Shown here one piece after another: positions 61,014 to 64,000 of a stretch of DNA of 64,000 bases; position 1 is the first letter of the stretch, and each line of letters opens with the position of its first letter. The notes under the pieces were generated by a model. The model saw only the letters and a program-made list of their open reading frames with translations, was not told the DNA's origin and made no database searches. The DNA is from Methanocorpusculum vombati (GTDB taxonomy: Archaea > Halobacteriota > Methanomicrobia > Methanomicrobiales > Methanocorpusculaceae): NCBI RefSeq assembly GCF_026891935.1, contig NZ_JAPTGC010000007.1, positions 62,001 to 126,000 of the forward strand, in the 5' to 3' direction. Position numbers and translations under genes: made by a program.

Positions 61014-61292
61014 TTATCCTCCCGAGACCGGCGGGTAAAGCACGATCTCATCGCCGTCGGAGACAGCGATCTCTTCTGCATCGTCGGCATCGATTCGTTC
61101 GCGGTTGTACATCAGAATTACATGTCCGCGCAGGTGACCGCCGTCAAAGAGTTCATCCTGTGCGGCGGGAACAGTCTCTGCAAAGGTATGGAGAACCGAC
61201 AGAACCGTTGCCCCCTTGGGAACTGCGACCGTATTTTTTTCGCCGAACGTTTCCCGGAATCCGGCGAACGCCAGAATTGTTATCTCATTCAT
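61014..61292 (-). CDS. moaD: MoaD-like sulfur carrier
   Basis: The 92-residue ubiquitin-fold protein has 'NEITILAFAGFRETFGEKNTVAVPKGATVLSVLHTF' and ends in Gly-Gly ('LYPPVSGG'), the form whose C-terminus is adenylated then thiocarboxylated. It overlaps the ThiF-like gene by four bases. It may serve molybdopterin synthesis or another sulfur-transfer step. Confidence 0.9.
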   Translation of the reverse strand: MNEITILAFAGFRETFGEKNTVAVPKGATVLSVLHTFAETVPAAQDELFDGGHLRGHVILMYNRERIDADDAEEIAVSDGDEIVLYPPVSGG

Positions 61293-62014
61293 GTTTTTTC
61301 CTCGAAACTGCCGGAACAGACCGGACAGCGGCGGCTCTTCTTCACGGAGAACACATCCATTCTGTTCACTGCCCCGTCCCAGAGCAGAAGTTTTCCGGCA
61401 AGTGTTTCCCCTGTGCCGGTCAGGTATTTGATGGTCTCCTCTGCTTCAATCGATCCGATGACACCCGCGGCGGTGCCGAGAATCGGTGTGCCGGTCGTTG
61501 TTTTTGCATCCGGGAAGATACAGGAGAGACATGCAGTCTTTTTCGGGAGTATCAGTGTTGCCTGACCGGTAAGACCGGCAACGCCGCCGTGCATCAGCGG
61601 AATGTCATGTGCCTGGGACATCTCGTTTAGGACATACCGGGCGGCGAAGTTATCCATAGCATCCACGATGATATCAGCGTCCCCGATCATGCGGGGAGCG
61701 GTTTTTTCGTCGATGAAGGAGGCAAACGCCGTCACTTCAATATCCGGGTTGAAGGCTTCCAGCGTCAGCTTTGCGGATGCGGCCTTCGGCATGCCGATTC
61801 TATCCGGCCGGTGCAGGATCTGGCGGTTGAGGTTGGTCGCATCCACGATATCACAGTCAGCGATTCGGAGATGTCCCACACCGGCGGCGGCAAGGTAGAA
61901 GGCGACCGGAGACCCGAGGCCGCCGCAGCCGGCAAGAAAAACGGTTGCATCTTCGAGTCTTTTCTGGCCCGCATCCCCGATCACGGGGATCTGGCGTACG
62001 TAACGTTCATTCAT
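61289..62014 (-). CDS. moeB: ThiF/MoeB-family E1-like enzyme
   Basis: The 241-residue protein adenylates a ubiquitin-like sulfur carrier, presumably MoaD. 'FLAGCGGLGSPVAFYLAAAGVGHLRIADCDIVDATNLNRQ' is the ATP-binding Rossmann region. 'DNFAARYVLNE' is the DNxxxR.xLN motif. 'CLSCIFPD' and the C-terminal 'RRCPVCSG' supply the four zinc cysteines. The upstream start at 62089 is less likely; the Met at 62014 gives an ATGA overlap with tfuA. Confidence 0.9.
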   Translation of the reverse strand: MNERYVRQIPVIGDAGQKRLEDATVFLAGCGGLGSPVAFYLAAAGVGHLRIADCDIVDATNLNRQILHRPDRIGMPKAASAKLTLEAFNPDIEVTAFASFIDEKTAPRMIGDADIIVDAMDNFAARYVLNEMSQAHDIPLMHGGVAGLTGQATLILPKKTACLSCIFPDAKTTTGTPILGTAAGVIGSIEAEETIKYLTGTGETLAGKLLLWDGAVNRMDVFSVKKSRRCPVCSGSFEEKT

Positions 62015-62649
62015 GCAGCATCCCTCACGGCGGTCAGACAGGCGACCGCGTCCAGCCGTTTCTGATCGACGGCATTGGTTTTGATCCATGCGGCGAGTGC
62101 CGTCTTCTGTTCCGCAGGAATTTCCGCCTCGCGGATGACCCGCCGGTAGGTGCGGTCCGGATAATAGATCGCTTTGCAGGCACGGAGCAGTTCTGTCTCC
62201 CCGGCATCATCGATGATCTTCGCCGCACGCGCTCCGGCAAACGTTGCGCGGATGTTGACCATGGGTTCGGAGAGCGCCGCATGCGTCTCCGGGTCATAAA
62301 CGAGACCCACTTCATCATCGGCATTGATGATTCCTTCGCGGTACCAGCGGTAAATCTCGCCCACACCGATCATGCCGAGCGTGTCCATCTCGGACGCACG
62401 CAGAGCCCCCATTGAAGAGGAACCGTACACACAGACGCCGGTCCTGAGTGCGGCAAGAATCTCGCGGTGACCGACCGCACGGTCCTGAAAGAAGACACCG
62501 TCGATTAAGACAATGGTCGTTGCCCCCGCCCGGACCGCATCGGTGAGGTCCCCGCGTTTTGCCGGAGGCAGATACTCTGCGTCCGGCAGAATCTGTTTTG
62601 CTTCGTCAAGCGGCAGACTTGGGCCGATGAAGACGACGGCGTTCGGCAT
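62011..62649 (-). CDS. tfuA: TfuA-like protein (MCR thioamidation partner)
   Basis: The 212-residue protein starts 'NAVVFIGPSLPLDEAKQILPDAEYLPPAKRGDL' and has 'VLIDGVFFQDRAVGHREILAALRTGVCVYGSSSMGALRASEM' as the TfuA core. TfuA works with YcaO to convert a glycine amide in the McrA active site to a thioamide. The Met at 62649 overlaps the end of ycaO by 44 bases. The pair with a neighbouring thiF/moaD is notable, as the sulfur source for thioglycine is not settled. Confidence 0.88.
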   Translation of the reverse strand: MPNAVVFIGPSLPLDEAKQILPDAEYLPPAKRGDLTDAVRAGATTIVLIDGVFFQDRAVGHREILAALRTGVCVYGSSSMGALRASEMDTLGMIGVGEIYRWYREGIINADDEVGLVYDPETHAALSEPMVNIRATFAGARAAKIIDDAGETELLRACKAIYYPDRTYRRVIREAEIPAEQKTALAAWIKTNAVDQKRLDAVACLTAVRDAA

Positions 62650-63832
62650 CAATGCACCTCTTTCCTCTGCGTTCGTTGTCAATCGTAAAGCATTCGAGAC
62701 CGGGCACTATCACGCGGACGACCGGCACACCGAGATCGGGATCGGTAAGGTCGGCGACCAGCACGCGGTCAAGACCTGCGGCACGCAGCCGGTCAATGAT
62801 TGCCAGAATATCGGTCCGGAAGTCCGGTGTTGCGCATCCGGCAATTTCGGAGAAGTCGCGGGTCTCATCCACGCAGAACCAGTAGGAGTTCATGCGCTTG
62901 ACGCGGTCGTACCCCATCATTTCGCGGAAGGCGGCAATGGTTGCATCCTCGCGTGCTCCGTGAATCTGGGTTGCCCGGCTCTGGGCGACCTCGGTTAAGG
63001 CACGGATGACGGCAATCTCCGGGTTGGTGTGAGTACCCATACCAATCGTCAGGAGACGCGGGTCTTTGAGGGTTACGTCATCTGCGACCGCAGCGATGGT
63101 CGGGATGCCGATGTCGGAGGTGATGTCCTTGAGAGTGACTTCAACGCCTGCGGCGGTGAACTTTGCAAGCATCTCCGCCGCGTCACCGGTCAGGCCGGTG
63201 ACGGCCGGACCGGTGACGCGGGTGGTCTCCACAAGCGACCATGCATCGCGCTCAATAAGTTCAGTGAGCGCATAAAAAACGGCCTCTTCAATGGTGTTGC
63301 CGGATGCGATGCCGTTTGAACTGGAACGGAACAGGGACGGCATGTAGTGGGGATTCGGGTGCATGACGGCACAGAGCGGGACTTTGAGGGAACAGTTGTT
63401 GGCAATGTCCCAGGCGTCCACCCAGGGAAGTTCGGCACGGGGATCAATATTTTTGGGGAGGATGAGGTCAGCCGGGTTGAGGGTGTCTTCGGTCAGCGAG
63501 AGCATGTCGTAGGACACCATTGCCAGATCACGGGGCATGGCTTCTGCTGAGTAGCGCTCGATTCCTTCCATGATTCCGGCGACCCGGGCTTCGGCTTCTG
63601 TTCCTCCTTTGCCGTTGTACACCGAGATTGCACCGTCTGCCGCGGTCGGACGGATACAGGAATACACCGGGATTTTAATCCGGTCAAGGTCGGTAATGTC
63701 GGCAACACGGGTGATACCGGCAATTTTTGTCAGCGGTTCGATGAATGCAAGCGTCTCTTCGGGAGTTTTGCTTCGCTCGGTCTGTCCGCAGTAGGTTTTG
63801 GGAGACGGCTGAAGCTGTATCATTGTAATCAT
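62606..63832 (-). CDS. ycaO: YcaO-domain protein (MCR thioglycine installation)
   Basis: The 408-residue YcaO enzyme uses ATP to activate a peptide amide for thioamidation of McrA, a methanogen-specific modification. 'CIRPTAADGAISVYNGKGGTEAEARVAGIMEGIERYSAEA' carries the conserved E.xER metal/ATP motif, and 'RSSSNGIASGNTIEEAVFYALTELIERDAW' is the second ATP motif. The ATG at 63832 or 63823 can start it. A bidirectional TATA-like element at 63881-63890 is shared with the divergent gene at 63938. Confidence 0.92.
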   Translation of the reverse strand: MITMIQLQPSPKTYCGQTERSKTPEETLAFIEPLTKIAGITRVADITDLDRIKIPVYSCIRPTAADGAISVYNGKGGTEAEARVAGIMEGIERYSAEAMPRDLAMVSYDMLSLTEDTLNPADLILPKNIDPRAELPWVDAWDIANNCSLKVPLCAVMHPNPHYMPSLFRSSSNGIASGNTIEEAVFYALTELIERDAWSLVETTRVTGPAVTGLTGDAAEMLAKFTAAGVEVTLKDITSDIGIPTIAAVADDVTLKDPRLLTIGMGTHTNPEIAVIRALTEVAQSRATQIHGAREDATIAAFREMMGYDRVKRMNSYWFCVDETRDFSEIAGCATPDFRTDILAIIDRLRAAGLDRVLVADLTDPDLGVPVVRVIVPGLECFTIDNERRGKRCIDAERRRLHRPKSAA

Positions 63833-63937
63833 TCTTCGTGCGGGAAGGCTATTGAGGGTTTCGTTCTCCTTCGTTCGCTGATTTTATATGTTGTTCGTGC
63901 AAACATATGAACATTCACACCGTGAAATGAGGCGAAT

Positions 63938-64000
63938 ATGGACGAGGATATGATTACTTCCTGCAAAGGATACCGGTATCAGGACGGCAGTGTTTCAAAG
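63938..64000 (+). CDS. Partial gene at the right edge, possibly FdhD-like
   Basis: Only 21 codons are visible: 'DEDMITSCKGYRYQDGSVSK' after the Met. A GAGGCG Shine-Dalgarno-like sequence lies six bases before the ATG and a TTTTATATG TATA element about 50 bases upstream. The start is compatible with a formate-dehydrogenase sulfurtransferase (FdhD) N-terminus and the molybdopterin neighbourhood, but this is only a guess. Confidence 0.4.
   Translation, partial: MDEDMITSCKGYRYQDGSVSK

Overview
The window is a piece of a methanogenic archaeal chromosome, most likely from the order Methanomicrobiales. A Methanocorpusculum-like organism would fit, but the genus is inferred. Direct evidence for a methanogen is the methyl-coenzyme M reductase (MCR) modification genes (an Mmp10-type radical SAM enzyme and a YcaO/TfuA pair), CofE for coenzyme F420, MfnB for methanofuran, GatD/GatE, archaeal-type AlaS, Sec61 beta, geranylgeranyl reductase and a PAC2 proteasome-assembly protein. 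The DNA is moderately GC-rich and densely coded. Many neighbouring genes overlap by exactly four bases (ATGA, GTGA or TTGA), so translational coupling is common. Several promoters look leaderless, with a TATA element 25-30 bases before the start codon.

Layout: 1-1704 is a visibly AT-richer accessory stretch with two toxin-antitoxin modules, one HicA-like and one Panacea/RelE-like. 2005-11845 holds pieces of the partial reductive TCA cycle: the two fumarase subunits, then korDABC and sucCD in one tightly coupled operon that ends with a diadenylate cyclase (DacZ); alaS lies between. 11892-13633 is a two-gene ATPase plus DUF4276 cassette resembling phage-defence pairs. 13838-20438 carries a class II aldolase, thiol-redox proteins, CBS and UspA stress proteins, an amidohydrolase, Sec61 beta, a prolyl-tRNA deacylase, CofE and two small zinc-ribbon proteins.

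20594-32000 is biosynthetic: mfnB-guaB on the minus strand, then a HisA/F-like gene, tmk, pyrD-pyrK, two CpXC proteins, argH and gatDE on the plus strand. 32099-42834 contains a small basic protein, mmp10 coupled to an RNase III-like gene, a parvulin, a HEAT-repeat protein, a CDP-alcohol phosphatidyltransferase, a riboflavin-pathway reductase, rlmH with a 1079-residue TPR protein, and nifB beside a winged-helix regulator. 43000-56091 has rpiA, an MFS exporter, a ZnuABC-like metal importer, PAC2 and DUF473 genes, two tRNA genes, a DRG GTPase, geranylgeranyl reductase and a CbiMN-O-Q nickel/cobalt ECF transporter. 56092-58515 is poorly understood, with a degenerate repeat block and a two-gene cassette of small unknown proteins.

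58587-63832 (minus strand) holds a tRNA-Glu, a branched-chain aminotransferase and the run ycaO-tfuA-thiF-moaD-moaE-nitrilase, which places MCR thioamidation genes next to a ubiquitin-like sulfur-carrier module. A divergent partial gene runs off the right edge. No insertion sequence, CRISPR array or rRNA gene was seen.
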